Both the position numbers and the translations under genes were made by a program. The notes beneath the pieces were generated by a model, which saw only the letters and a list, made by a program, of their open reading frames with translations, ran no database searches and was not told the DNA's origin. A DNA stretch of 64,000 bases from Apostichopus japonicus (Eukaryota > Echinodermata > Holothuroidea > Aspidochirotida > Stichopodidae), in NCBI RefSeq assembly GCF_037975245.1, contig NC_092580.1, forward strand, positions 9,213,001-9,277,000, written 5' to 3'. Shown here one piece after another: positions 48,541 to 63,900 of the stretch (its first letter is position 1; every line of letters begins with the position of its first letter).

Positions 48541-50459
48541 TTCGACCGGAACCAAAATCTATGGACTTCCGGTGATCCCTAGGATCCACGTGCACCCCGA
48601 CTATGAAGTTGGTCCGAGTTTCCATGCCTGAGATATCGCGTTTACAAAGTTCGTCACCATTTCTTCCCTGGTGACCTCAAATGACCTTCGACCGGAAGCA
48701 AAATCAATGGACTTCCGGTGATCCCTAGGATCCACGTGCATCCCGACTATGAAGTTGGTCCGACCTTCCATGCCTGAGATATCGCGTTTACAAAGTTCGT
48801 CACCATTTCTTCCCTGGTGACCTCAAATGACCTTCGACCGGAACCAAAATCTATGGACTTCCGGTGATCCCTAGGATCCACGTGCACCCCGACTATGAAG
48901 CTGGTCCGAGTTTCCATGCCTGAGATATCGCGTTTACAAAGTTCGTCACCTTTTCTTCCCTGGTGACCTCAAATGACCTTCGACCTCCACCAAAATCCTT
49001 GGACTTCCGGTGACCTCAAAGATCCACGTGCACCCCGACTATGAAGTTGGTCCGACTTTCCATGCCTGAGATAACGCGTTTACAAAGTTCGTCACCATTT
49101 CTTCCCTGGTGACCTCAAATGACCTTCGACCGGAACCAAAATCGATGGAATTCCGGTGATCCCTAGGATCCACGTGCACCCCGACTATGAAGTTGGTCCG
49201 AGTTTCCATGCCTGAGATATCGCGTTTACAAAGTTCGTCACCATTTCTTCCCTGGTGACCTCAAATGACCTTCGACCGGAACCAAAATATATGGACTTCC
49301 GGTGACGTCAAAGATCCACGTGCACCCCGACCATGAAGTTGGTCCGACTTTCCATGCCTGAGATATCGCGTTTACAAAGTTCGTCACCATTTCTTCCCTG
49401 GTGACCTCAAATGACCTTCGACCTCCACCAAAATATATGGACTTCCGGTGACGTCAAAGATCCACGTGCACCCCGACCATGAAGTTGGTCCGACTTTCCA
49501 TGCCTGATATATCGCGTTTACAAAGTTCGTCACCATTTCTTCCCTGGTGACCTCAAATGACCTTCGACCTCCACCAAAATATATGGACTTCCGGTGATCT
49601 CTAGGATCCACGTGCATCCCGACTATGAAGTTGGTCCGAGTTTCCATGCCTGAGATATCGCGTTTACAAAGTTCGTCACCATTTCTTCCCTGTTGACCTC
49701 AAATGACCTTCGACCTCCACCAAAATATATGGACTTCCGGTGACGTCAAAGATCCACGTGCACCCCGACCATGAAGTTGGTCCGACTTTCCATGTCTGAG
49801 ATATCGCGTTTACAAAGTTCGTCACCATTTCTTCCCTGGTGACCTCAAATGACCTTCGACCTCCACCAAAATATATGGACTTCCGGTGACGTCAAAGATC
49901 CACGTGCACCCCGACCATGAAGTTGGTCCGACTTTCCATGCCTGAGATATCGCGTTTACAAAGTTCGTCACCATTTCTACCCTGGTGACCTCAAATGACC
50001 TTCGACCTCCACCAAAATATATGGACTTCCGGTGACGTCAAAGATCCACGTGCACCCCGACCATGAAGTTGGTCCGACTTTCCATACCTGAGATATCGCG
50101 TTTACAAAGTTCGTCACCATTTCTTCCCTGGTGACCTCAAATGACCTTCGACCTCCACCAAAATATATGGACTTCCGGTGACGTCAAAGATCCACGTGCA
50201 CCCCGACCATGAAGTTGGTCCGACTTTCCATGCCTGAGATATCGCGTTTACAAAGTTCGTCACCATTTCTTCCCTGGTGACCTCAAATGACCTTCGACCT
50301 CCACCAAAATATATGGACTTCCGGTGACGTCAAAGATCTACGTGCACCCCGACCATGAAGTTGGTCCGACTTTCCATGCCTGAGATATCGCGTTTACAAA
50401 GTTCGTCACCATTTCTTCCCTGGTGACCTCAAATGACCTTCGACCGGAACCAAAATATA

Positions 50460-53400
50460 TGGACTTCCGGTGACGTCAAAGATCCACGTGCACCCCGACT
50501 ATGAAGATGGTCCGAGTTTCCATGCCTGAGATATCGCGTTTACAAAGTTCGTCACCATTTCTTCCCTGGTGACCTCAAATGACCTTCGACCGGAACCAAA
50601 ATTTATGGACTTCCGGTGACGTCAAAGATCCACGTGCACCTTGATTATGAAGTTGGTCCGAGTTTCCATGCCTGAGATATCGCGTTTACAAAGTTCGTCA
50701 CCATTTCTTCCCTGGTGACCTCAAATGTTCTTCGACCGGAACCAAAATATATGGACTTCCGGTGATCCCTAGGATCCACGTGCACCCCGACTATGAAGAT
50801 GGTCCGAGTTTCCATGCCTGAGATATCGCGTTTACAAAGTTCGTCACCATTTCTTCCCTGGTGACCTCAAATGACCTTCGACCGGAACCAAAATCTATGG
50901 ACTTCCGGTGACGTCAAAGATCCACGTGCACTACGACTATGAAGTTGGTCCGAGTTTCCATGCCTGAGATATCGCGTTTACAAAGTTCGTTACCATTTCT
51001 TCACTGGTGACCTCAAATGTTCTTCGACCGGAACCAAAATATATGGACTTCCGGTGATCCCTAGGATCCACGTGCACCCCGACTATGAAGATGGTCCGAG
51101 TTTCCATGCCTGAGATATCGCGTTTACAAAGTTCGTCACCATTTCTTCCCTGGTGACCTCAAATGGCCTTCGACCGGAACCAAAATATATGGACTTCCGG
51201 TGATCCCTAGGATCCACGTGCACTACGACCATGAAGTTGGTCCGAGTTTCCATGCCTGAGATATCGCGTTTGCAAAGTTCGTCACCATTTCTTCCCTGGT
51301 GACCTCAAATGACCTTCGACCGGAAGCAAAATCAATGGACTTCCGGTGACGTCAAAGATCCACGTGCACCCCGACTATGAAGTTGGTCCGACCTTCCATG
51401 CCTGAGATATCGCGTTTACAAAGTTCGTCACCATTTCTTCCCTGGTGACCTCAAATGACCTTCGACCGGAACCAAAATCTATGGACTTCCGGTGATCCCT
51501 AGGATTCACGTGCACCCCGACTATGAAGTTGGTCCGAGTTTCCATGCCTGAGATATCGCGTTTACAAAGTTCGTCACCATTTCTTCCCTGGTGACCTCAA
51601 ATGACCTTTGACCGGAACCAAAATCTATGGACTTCCGGTAATCTCTAGGATCCACGTGCACCCCGACTATGAAGTTGGTCCGAGTTTCCATGCCTGAGAT
51701 ATCGCGTTTACAAAGTTCGTCACCATTTCTTCCCTGGTGACCTCAAATGACCTTCGACCGGAACCAAAATCTATGGACTTCCGTGATCCCTAGGATCCAC
51801 GTGCACCCCGACTATGAAGTTGGTCCGACCTTCCATGCCTGAGATATCGCGTTTACAAAATTCGTCACCATTTCTTCCCTGGTGACCTCAAATGACCTTC
51901 GACCGGAACCAAAATCTATGGACTTCCGGTGACGTCAAAGATCCACGTGCACTACGACTATGAAGTTGGTCCGAGTTTCCATGCCTGAGATATCGCGTTT
52001 ACAAAGTTCGTTACCATTTCTTCACTGGTGACCTCAAATGTTCTTCGACCGGAACCAAAATATATGGACTTCCGGTGATCCCTAGGATCCACGTGCACCC
52101 CGACTATGAAGATGGTCCGAGTTTCCATGCCTGAGATATCGCGTTTACAAAGTTCGTCACCATTTCTTCCCTGGTGACCTCAAATGGCCTTCGACCGGAA
52201 CCAAAATATATGGACTTCCGGTGATCCCTAGGATCCACGTGCACTACGACCATGAAGTTGGTCCGAGTTTCCATGCCTGAGATATCGCGTTTGCAAAGTT
52301 CGTCACCATTTCTTCCCTGGTGACCTCAAATGACCTTCGACCGGAAGCAAAATCAATGGACTTCCGGTGACGTCAAAGATCCACGTGCACCCCGACTATG
52401 AAGTTGGTCCGAGTTTCCATGCCTGAGATATCGCGTTTACAAAGTTCGTCACCATTTCTTCCCTGGTGACCTCAAATGACCTTCGACCGGAACCAAAATC
52501 CTTGGACTTCCGGTGATCCTTAGGATCCACGTGCACCCCGACCATGAAGTTGGTCCGACCTTCCATGCCTGAGATATCGCGTTTACAAAGTTCGTCACCA
52601 TTTCTTCCCTGGTGACCTCAAATGACCTTCGACCGGAAGCAAAATCAATGGACTTCCGGTGATCCCTAGGATCCACGTGCATCCCGACTATGAAGTTGGT
52701 CCGAGTTTCCATGCCTGAGATATCGCGTTTACAAAGTTCGTCACCATTTCTTCCCTGGTGACCTCAAATGACCTTCGACCGGAACCAAAATCTATGGACT
52801 TCCGGTGATCCCTAGGATCCACGTGTACCCCGACTACGAAGTTGGTCCGAGTTTCCATGCCTGAGATATCGCGTTTACAAAGTTCGTCACCATTTCTTCC
52901 CTGGTGACCTCAAATGACCTTCGACCGGAACCAAAATCTATGGACTTCCGGTGATCCCTAGGATCCACGTGTACCCCGACTACGAAGTTGGTCCGAGTTT
53001 CCATGCCTGAGATATCGCGTTTACAAAGTTCGTCACCATTTCTTCCCTGGTGACCTCAAATGACCTTCGACCGGAACCAAAATCTATGGACTTCCGGTGA
53101 TCCCTAGGATCCACGTGCACCCCGACTATGAAGTTGGTCCGAGTTTCCATGCCTGAGATATCGCGTTTACAAAGTTCGTCACCATTTCTTCCCTGGTGAC
53201 CTCAAATGACCTTCGACCGGAACCAAAATCCATGGACTTCCGGTGATCCCTATGATCCACGTGCACCCCGACTATGAAGTTGGTCCGAGTTTCCATGCCT
53301 GAGATATCGCGTTTACAAAGTTCGTCACCATTTCTTCCCTGGTGACCTCAAATGACCTTCGACCGGAACCAAAATCCATGGACTTCCGGTGATCCCTATG

Positions 53401-54400
53401 ATCCACGTGCACCCCGACTATGAAGTTGGTCCGAGTTTCCATGCCTGAGATATCGCGTTTACAAAGTTCGTCACCATTTCTTCCCTGGTGACCTCAAATG
53501 ACCTTCGACCGGAAGCAAAATCAATGGACTTCCGGTGACGTCAAAGATCCACGTGCACCCCGACTAAGAAGTTGGTCCGACCTTCCATGCCTGAGATATC
53601 GCGTTTACAAAGTTCGTCACCATTTCTTCCCTGGTGACCTCAAATGACCTTCGACCGGAACCAAAATCTATGGACTTCCGGTGATCCCTAGGATTCACGT
53701 GCACCCCGACTATGAAGTTGGTCCGAGTTTCCATGCCTGAGATATCGCGTTTACAAAGTTCGTCACCATTTCTTCCCTGGTGACCTCAAATGACCTTCGA
53801 CCGGAACCAAAATCTATGGACTTCCGGTGATCTCTAGGATCCACGTGCACCCCGACTATGAAGTTGGTCCGAGTTTCCATGCCTGAGATATCGCGTTTAC
53901 AAAGTTCGTCACCATTTCTTCCCTGGTGACCTCAAATGACCTTCGACCGGAACCAAAATCCTTGGACTTCCGGTGATCCTTAAAATCCACGTGCACCCCG
54001 ACTATGAAGTTGGTCCGACCTTCCATGCCTGAGATATCGCGTTTACAAAGTTCGTCACCATTTCTTCCCTGGTGACCTCAAATGACCTTCGACCGGAAGC
54101 AAAATCAATGGACTTCCGGTGATCCCTAGGATCCACGTGCATCCCGACTATGAAGTTGGTCCGACCTTCCATGCCTGAGATATCGCGTTTACAAAGTTCG
54201 TCACCATTTCTTCCCTGGTGACCTCAAATGACCTTCGACCGGAACCAAAATCTATGGACTTCCGGTGATCCCTAGGATCCACGTGTACCCCGACTATGAA
54301 GTTGGTCCGAGTTTCCATGCCTGAGATATCGCGTTTACAAAGTTCGTCACCATTTCTTCCCTGGTGACCTCAAATGACCTTCGACCGGAACCAAAATTTA
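50460..54400 (-). repeat. GAAGATGG / TGTTCTTCG monomer block
   Basis: This block has private variants CCTTGATTATGAAG (50639), GAAGATGGTCC, AAATGTTCTTCG with TTCACTGG and CGTTACC, CACTACGAC and GTTTGCAAAG. A seven-monomer segment is repeated inside it: TTCACTGG at 51000 and 52021, with the one-base deletion at about 51783 between them. Much of the block recurs at 61000-64000. Confidence 0.75.
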
Positions 54401-57400
54401 TGGACTTCCGGTGACGTCAAAGATCCACGTGCACCCCGACCATGAAGTTGGTCCGACTTTCCATGCCTGAGATATCGCGTTTACAAAGTTCGTCACCATT
54501 TCTTCCCTGGTGACCTCAAATGACCTTCGACCGGAACCAAAATCTATGGACTTCCGGTGATCCCTAGGATCCACGTGCACCCCGACTATGAAGTTGGTCC
54601 GACCTTCCATGCCTGAGATATCGCGTTTACAAAGTTCGTCACCATTTCTTCCCTGGTGACCTCAAATGACCTTCGACCGGAAGCAAAATATATGGACTTC
54701 CGTTGATCCCTAGGATCCACGTGCACCCCGACTATGAAGTTGGTCCGACCTTCCATGCCTGAGATATCGCGTTTACAAAGTTCGTCACCATTTCTTCCCT
54801 GGTGACCTCAAATGGCCTTCGACCGGAACCAAAATCTATGGACTTCCGGTGATCCCTAGGATTCACGTGCACCCCGACTATGAAGTTGGTCCGAGTTTCC
54901 ATGCCTGAGATATCGCGTTTACAAAGTTCGTCACCATTTCTTCCCTGGTGACCTCAAATGGCCTTCGACCGGAACCAAAATATATGGACTTCCGGTGATC
55001 TCTAGGATCCACGTGCACCCCGACTATGAAGTTGGTCCGAGATTCCATGCCTGAGATATCGCGTTTACAAAGTTCGTCACCATTTCTTCCCTGGTGACCT
55101 CAAATGACCTTCGACCGGAACCAAAATCCTTGGACTTCCGGTGATCCTTAGGATCCACGTGCACCCCGACTATGAAGTTGGTCCGACCTTCCATGCCTGA
55201 GATATCGCGTTTACAAAGTTCGTCACCATTTCTTCCCTGGTGACCTCAAATGACCTTCGACCGGAACCAAAATATATGGACTTCCGGTGATCCGTAGGAT
55301 CCACGTGCACCCCGACTATGAAGTTGGTCCGACCTTCCATGCCTGAGATATCGCGTTTACAAAGTTCGTCACCATTTCTTCCCTGGTGACCTCAAATGAC
55401 CTTCGACCGGAAGCAAAATCAATGGACTTCCGTTGATCCCTAGGATCCACGTGCACCCCGACTATGAAGTTGGTCCGAGTTTCCATGCCTGAGATATCGC
55501 GTTTACAAAGTTCGTCACCATTTCTTCCCTGTTGACCTCAAATGACCTTCGACCGGAACCAAAATCTATGGACTTCCGGTGCTCCCTAGGATCCACGTGC
55601 ACCCCGACTATGAAGTTGGTCCGAGTTTCCATGCCTGAGATATCGCGTTTACAAAGTTCGTCACCATTTCTTCCCTGGTGACCTCAAATGACCTTCGACC
55701 GGAAGCAAAATCTATGGACTTCCGGTGATCCTTAAGATCCACGTGCACCCCGACTATGAAGTTGGTCCGAGTTTCCATGCCTGAGATATCGCGTTTACAA
55801 AGTTCGTCACCATTTCTTCCCTGGTGACCTCAAATGACCTTCGACCGGAACCAAAATCTATGGACTTCCGGTGACGTCAAAGATCCACGTGCACCCCGAC
55901 TATGAAGTTGGTCCGACTTTCCATGCCTGAGATATCGCGTTTACAAAGTTCGTCACCATTTCTTCCCTGGTGACCTCAAATGACCTTCGACCGGAACCAA
56001 AATCGATGGACTTCCGGTGATCCCTAGGATCCACGTGCACCCCGACTATGAAGTTGGTCCGAGTTTCCATGCCTGAGATATCGCGTTTACAAAGTTCGTC
56101 ACCATTTCTTCCCTGGTGACCTCAAATGACCTTCGACCGGAACCAAAATCGATGGAATTCCGGTGATCCCTAGGATCCACGTGCACCCCGACTATGAAGT
56201 TGGTCCGAGTTTCCATGCCTGAGATATCGCGTTTACATAGTTCGTCACCATTTCTTCCCTGGTGACCTCAAATGACCTTCGACCGGAACCAAAATCCTTG
56301 GACTTCCGGTGATCTCTAGGATCCACGTGCACCCCGACCATGAAGTTGGTCCGACTTTCCATGCCTGAGATATCGCGTTTACAAAGTTCGTCACCATTTC
56401 TTCCCTGGTGACCTCAAATGACCTTCGACCTCCACCAAAATATATGGACTTCCGGTGACGTCAAAGATCCACGTGCACCCCGACCATGAAGTTGGTCCGA
56501 CTTTCCATGCCTGAGATATCGCGTTTACAAAGTTCGTCACCATTTCTTCCCTGGTGACCTCAAATGACCTTCGACCGGAACCAAAATCTATGGACTTCCG
56601 GTGATCCCTAGGATCCACGTGCACCCCGACTATGAAGTTGGTCCGACCTTCCATGCCTGAGATATCGCGTTTACAAAGTTCGTCACCATTTCTTCCCTGG
56701 TGACCTCAAATGACCTTCGACCTCCACCAAAATATATGGACTTCCGGTGACGTCAAAGATCCACGTGCACCCCGACCATGAAGTTGGTCCGACTTTCCAT
56801 GCCTGAGATATCGCGTTTACAAAGTTCGTCACCATTTCTTCCCTGGTGACCTCAAATGACCTTCGACCGGAACCAAAATATATGGACTTCCGGTGACGTC
56901 AAAGATCCACGTGCACCCCGACCATGAAGTTGGTCCGACTTTCCATGCCTGAGATATCGCGTTTACAAAGTTCGTCACCATTTCTTCCCTGGTGACCTCA
57001 AATGACCTTCGACCGGAACCAAAATCTATGGACTTCCGGTGATCCCTAGGATCCACGTGCACCCCGACTATGAAGTTGGTCCGACCTTCCATGCCTGAGA
57101 TATCGCGTTTACAAAGTTCGTCACCATTTCTTCCCTGGTGACCTCAAATGACCTTCGACCGGAAGCAAAATATATGGACTTCCGGTGATCCCTAGGATCC
57201 ACGTGCACCCCGACTATGAAGTTGGTCCGACCTTCCATGCCTGAGATATCGCGTTTACAAAGTTCGTCACCATTTCTTCCCTGGTGACCTCAAATGGCCT
57301 TCGACCGGAACCAAAATCTATGGACTTCCGGTGATCCCTAGGATTCACGTGCACCCCGACTATGAAGTTGGTCCGAGTTTCCATGCCTGAGATATCGCGT

Positions 57401-60400
57401 TTACAAAGTTCGTCACCATTTCTTCCCTGGTGACCTCAAATGGCCTTCGACCGGAACCAAAATATATGGACTTCCGGTGATCTCTAGGATCCACGTGCAC
57501 CCCGACTATGAAGTTGGTCCGAGATTCCATGCCTGAGATATCGCGTTTACAAAGTTCGTCACCATTTCTTCCCTGGTGACCTCAAATGACCTTCGACCGG
57601 AACCAAAATCCTTGGACTTCCGGTGATCCTTAGGATCCACGTGCACCCCGACTATGAAGTTGGTCCGACCTTCCATGCCTGAGATATCGCGTTTACAAAG
57701 TTCGTCACCATTTCTTCCCTGGTGACCTCAAATGACCTTCGACCGGAACCAAAATATATGGACTTCCGGTGATCCGTAGGATCCACGTGCACCCCGACTA
57801 TGAAGTTGGTCCGACCTTCCATGCCTGAGATATCGCGTTTACAAAGTTCGTCACCATTTCTTCCCTGGTGACCTCAAATGACCTTCGACCGGAAGCAAAA
57901 TCAATGGACTTCCGTTGATCCCTAGGATCCACGTGCACCCCGACTATGAAGTTGGTCCGAGTTTCCATGCCTGAGATATCGCGTTTACAAAGTTCGTCAC
58001 CATTTCTTCCCTGTTGACCTCAAATGACCTTCGACCGGAACCAAAATCTATGGACTTCCGGTGCTCCCTAGGATCCACGTGCACCCCGACTATGAAGTTG
58101 GTCCGAGTTTCCATGCCTGAGATATCGCGTTTACAAAGTTCGTCACCATTTCTTCCCTGGTGACCTCAAATGACCTTCGACCGGAAGCAAAATCTATGGA
58201 CTTCCGGTGATCCTTAAGATCCACGTGCACCCCGACTATGAAGTTGGTCCGAGTTTCCATGCCTGAGATATCGCGTTTACAAAGTTCGTCACCATTTCTT
58301 CCCTGGTGACCTCAAATGACCTTCGACCGGAACCAAAATCTATGGACTTCCGGTGACGTCAAAGATCCACGTGCACCCCGACTATGAAGTTGGTCCGACT
58401 TTCCATGCCTGAGATATCGCGTTTACAAAGTTCGTCACCATTTCTTCCCTGGTGACCTCAAATGACCTTCGACCGGAACCAAAATCGATGGACTTCCGGT
58501 GATCCCTAGGATCCACGTGCACCCCGACTATGAAGTTGGTCCGAGTTTCCATGCCTGAGATATCGCGTTTACAAAGTTCGTCACCATTTCTTCCCTGGTG
58601 ACCTCAAATGACCTTCGACCGGAACCAAAATCGATGGAATTCCGGTGATCCCTAGGATCCACGTGCACCCCGACTATGAAGTTGGTCCGAGTTTCCATGC
58701 CTGAGATATCGCGTTTACATAGTTCGTCACCATTTCTTCCCTGGTGACCTCAAATGACCTTCGACCGGAACCAAAATCCTTGGACTTCCGGTGATCTCTA
58801 GGATCCACGTGCACCCCGACTATGAAGTTGGTCCGAGTTTCCATGCCTGGGATATCGCGTTTACAAAGTTCGTCACCATTTCTTCCTTGGTGACCTCAAA
58901 TGACCTTCGACCGGAACCAAAATCCTTGGACTTCCGGTGATCTCTAGGATCCACGTGCACCCCGACCATGAAGTTGGTCCGAGTTTCCATGCCTGAGATA
59001 TCGCGTTTACAAAGTTCGTCACCATTTCTTCCCTGGTGACCTCAAATGACCTTCGACCGGAACCAAAATCCTTGGACTTCCGGTGATCTCTAGGATCCAC
59101 GTGCACCCCGACTATGAAGTTGGTCCGAGTTTCCATGCCTGAGATATCGCGTTTACAAAGTTCGTCACCATTTCTTCCCTGGTGACCTCAAATGACCTTC
59201 GACCGGAACCAAAATCCTTGGACTTCCGGTGATCTCTAGGATCCACGTGCACCCCGACTATGAAGTTGGTCCGAGTTTCCATGCCTGAGATATCGCGTTT
59301 ACAAAGTTCGTCACCATTTCTTCCCTGGTGACCTCAAATGACCTTCGACCGGAACCAAAATCCTTGGACTTCCGGTGATCCCTAGGATCCACGTGCACCC
59401 CGACTATGAAGTTGGTCCGAGTTCCATGCCTGAGATATCGCGTTTACAAAGTTCGTCACCATTTCTTCCCTGGTGACCTCAAATGACCTTCGACCGGAAC
59501 CAAAATCTTCGGTATTCCGGTGATCCCTAGGATCCACGTGCACCCCGACTATGAAGTTGGTCCGAGTTTCCATGCCTGAGATATCGCGTTTACAAAGTTC
59601 GTCACCATTTCTTCCCTGGTGACCTCAAATGACCTTCGACCGGAACCAAAATCTATGGACTTCCGGTGATCCTTAGGATCCACGTGCACCCAGACTATGA
59701 AGTTGGTCCGAGTTTCCATGCCTGAGATATCGCGTTTACAAAGTTCGTCACCATTTCTTCCCTGGTGACCTCAAATGACCTTCGACCGGAACCAAAATCT
59801 ATGGACTTCCGGTGATCCTTAGGATCCACGTGCACCGAGACTATGAAGTTGGTCCGAGTTTCCATGCCTGAGATATCGCGTTTACAAAGTTCGTCACCAT
59901 TTCTTCCCTGGTGACCTCAAATGACCTTCGACCGGAACCAAAATCTATGGACTTCCGGTGATCCCTAGGATCCACGTGCACCCCGACTATGAAGTTGGTC
60001 CGAGTTTCCATGCCTGAGATATCGCGTTTACAAAGTTCGTCACCATTTCTTCCCTGGTGACCTCAAATGACCTTCGACCGGAAGCAAAATCAATGGACTT
60101 CCGGTGATCCCTAGGATCCACGTGCATCCCGACTATGAAGTTGGTCCGACCTTCCATGCCTGAGATATCGCGTTTACAAAGTTCGTCACCATTTCTTCCC
60201 TGGTGACCTCAAATGACCTTCGACCGGAACCAAAATCAATGGACTTCCGTTGATCCGTAGGATCCACGTGCACCCCGACTATGAAGTTGGTCCGAGTTTC
60301 CATGCCTGAGATATCGCGTTTACAAAGTTCGTCACCATTTCTTCCCTGGTGACCTCAAATGACCTTCGACCGGAACCAAAATCTTCGGTATTCCGGTGAT

Positions 60401-60950
60401 CCCTAGGATCCACGTGCACCCCGACTATGAAGTTGGTCCGACTTTCCATGCCTGAGATATCGCGTTTACAAAGTTCGTGACCATTTCTTCCCTGGTGACC
60501 TCAAATGACCTTCGACCGGAACCAAAATCTTCGGTATTCCGGTGATCCCTAGGATCCACGTGCACCCCGACTATGAAGTTGGTCCGACTTTCCATGCCTG
60601 AGATATCGCGCTTACAAAGTTCGTGACCATTTCTTCCCTGGTGACCTCAAATGACCTTCGACCGGAACCAAAATCTATGGACTTCCGGTGATCCTTAGGA
60701 TCCACGTGCACCCAGACTATGAAGTTGGTCCGAGTTTCCATGCCTGAGATATCGCGTTTACAAAGTTCGTCACCATTTCTTCCCTGGTGACCTCAAATGA
60801 CCTTCGACCGGAACCAAAATCTATGGACTTCCGGTGATCCTTAGGATCCACGTGCACCCAGACTATGAAGTTGGTCCGAGTTTCCATGCCTGAGATATCG
60901 CGTTTACAAAGTTCGTCACCATTTCTTCCCTGGTGACCTCAAATGACCTT
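54400..60950 (-). repeat. Second copy of the 6.3-kb segmental duplication
   Basis: Recurrence of 42200-48540, including the private one-base deletion at about 59421. It has one fewer CTGTTGACC plus GTGCTCC monomer than the first copy (45890 region). It then switches within one monomer, near 60950, to sequence of the 52100 type. Confidence 0.8.
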
Positions 60951-63900
60951 CGACCGGAACCAAAATCTATGGACTTCCGGTGATCCCTAGGATCCACGTG
61001 CACCCCGACTATGAAGATGGTCCGAGTTTCCATGCCTGAGATATCGCGTTTACAAAGTTCGTCACCATTTCTTCCCTGGTGACCTCAAATGGCCTTCGAC
61101 CGGAACCAAAATATATGGACTTCCGGTGATCCCTAGGATCCACGTGCACTACGACCATGAAGTTGGTCCGAGTTTCCATGCCTGAGATATCGCGTTTGCA
61201 AAGTTCGTCACCATTTCTTCCCTGGTGACCTCAAATGACCTTCGACCGGAAGCAAAATCAATGGACTTCCGGTGACGTCAAAGATCCACGTGCACCCCGA
61301 CTATGAAGTTGGTCCGAGTTTCCATGCCTGAGATATCGCGTTTACAAAGTTCGTCACCATTTCTTCCCTGGTGACCTCAAATGACCTTCGACCGGAACCA
61401 AAATCCTTGGACTTCCGGTGATCCTTAGGATCCACGTGCACCCCGACCATGAAGTTGGTCCGACCTTCCATGCCTGAGATATCGCGTTTACAAAGTTCGT
61501 CACCATTTCTTCCCTGGTGACCTCAAATGACCTTCGACCGGAAGCAAAATCAATGGACTTCCGGTGATCCCTAGGATCCACGTGCATCCCGACTATGAAG
61601 TTGGTCCGAGTTTCCATGCCTGAGATATCGCGTTTACAAAGTTCGTCACCATTTCTTCCCTGGTGACCTCAAATGACCTTCGACCGGAACCAAAATCTAT
61701 GGACTTCCGGTGATCCCTAGGATCCACGTGTACCCCGACTACGAAGTTGGTCCGAGTTTCCATGCCTGAGATATCGCGTTTACAAAGTTCGTCACCATTT
61801 CTTCCCTGGTGACCTCAAATGACCTTCGACCGGAACCAAAATCTATGGACTTCCGGTGATCCCTAGGATCCACGTGTACCCCGACTACGAAGTTGGTCCG
61901 AGTTTCCATGCCTGAGATATCGCGTTTACAAAGTTCGTCACCATTTCTTCCCTGGTGACCTCAAATGACCTTCGACCGGAACCAAAATCTATGGACTTCC
62001 GGTGATCCCTAGGATCCACGTGCACCCCGACTATGAAGTTGGTCCGAGTTTCCATGCCTGAGATATCGCGTTTACAAAGTTCGTCACCATTTCTTCCCTG
62101 GTGACCTCAAATGACCTTCGACCGGAACCAAAATCCATGGACTTCCGGTGATCCCTAGGATCCACGTGCACCCCGACTATGAAGTTGGTCCGAGTTTCCA
62201 TGCCTGAGATATCGCGTTTACAAAGTTCGTCACCATTTCTTCCCTGGTGACCTCAAATGACCTTCGACCGGAACCAAAATCCATGGACTTCCGGTGATCC
62301 CTATGATCCACGTGCACCCCGACTATGAAGTTGGTCCGAGTTTCCATGCCTGAGATATCGCGTTTACAAAGTTCGTCACCATTTCTTCCCTGGTGACCTC
62401 AAATGACCTTCGACCGGAACCAAAATCCATGGACTTCCGGTGATCCCTATGATCCACGTGCACCCCGACTATGAAGTTGGTCCGAGTTTCCATGCCTGAG
62501 ATATCGCGTTTACAAAGTTCGTCACCATTTCTTCCCTGGTGACCTCAAATGACCTTCGACCGGAAGCAAAATCAATGGACTTCCGGTGACGTCAAAGATC
62601 CACGTGCACCCCGACTAAGAAGTTGGTCCGACCTTCCATGCCTGAGATATCGCGTTTACAAAGTTCGTCACCATTTCTTCCCTGGTGACCTCAAATGACC
62701 TTCGACCGGAACCAAAATCTATGGACTTCCGGTGATCCCTAGGATTCACGTGCACCCCGACTATGAAGTTGGTCCGAGTTTCCATGCCTGAGATATCGCG
62801 TTTACAAAGTTCGTCACCATTTCTTCCCTGGTGACCTCAAATGACCTTCGACCGGAACCAAAATCTATGGACTTCCGGTGATCTCTAGGATCCACGTGCA
62901 CCCCGACTATGAAGTTGGTCCGAGTTTCCATGCCTGAGATATCGCGTTTACAAAGTTCGTCACCATTTCTTCCCTGGTGACCTCAAATGACCTTCGACCG
63001 GAACCAAAATCCTTGGACTTCCGGTGATCCTTAAAATCCACGTGCACCCCGACTATGAAGTTGGTCCGACCTTCCATGCCTGAGATATCGCGTTTACAAA
63101 GTTCGTCACCATTTCTTCCCTGGTGACCTCAAATGACCTTCGACCGGAAGCAAAATCAATGGACTTCCGGTGATCCCTAGGATCCACGTGCATCCCGACT
63201 ATGAAGTTGGTCCGACCTTCCATGCCTGAGATATCGCGTTTACAAAGTTCGTCACCATTTCTTCCCTGGTGACCTCAAATGACCTTCGACCGGAACCAAA
63301 ATCTATGGACTTCCGGTGATCCCTAGGATCCACGTGTACCCCGACTATGAAGTTGGTCCGAGTTTCCATGCCTGAGATATCGCGTTTACAAAGTTCGTCA
63401 CCATTTCTTCCCTGGTGACCTCAAATGACCTTCGACCGGAACCAAAATTTATGGACTTCCGGTGACGTCAAAGATCCACGTGCACCTTGATTATGAAGTT
63501 GGTCCGAGTTTCTATGCCTGAGATATCGCGTTTACAAAGTTCGTCACCATTTCTTCCCTGGTGACCTCAAATGTTCTTCGACCGGAACCAAAATATATGG
63601 ACTTCCGGTGATCCCTAGGATCCACGTGCACCCCGACTATGAAGATGGTCCGAGTTTCCATGCCTGAGATATCGCGTTTACAAAGTTCGTCACCATTTCT
63701 TCCCTGGTGACCTCAAATGACCTTCGACCGGAACCAAAATCTATGGACTTCCGGTGACGTCAAAGATCCACGTGCACTACGACTATGAAGTTGGTCCGAG
63801 TTTCCATGCCTGAGATATCGCGTTTACAAAGTTCGTTACCATTTCTTCACTGGTGACCTCAAATGTTCTTCGACCGGAACCAAAATATATGGACTTCCGG

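Noticed and set aside
16974-61617. Recurrent minus-strand frames of 60-87 codons in the right array
   Set aside because: They repeat with the satellite, always close within two monomers because 146 is not a multiple of 3, and vary only where the repeat varies. No start context, splice or domain evidence.
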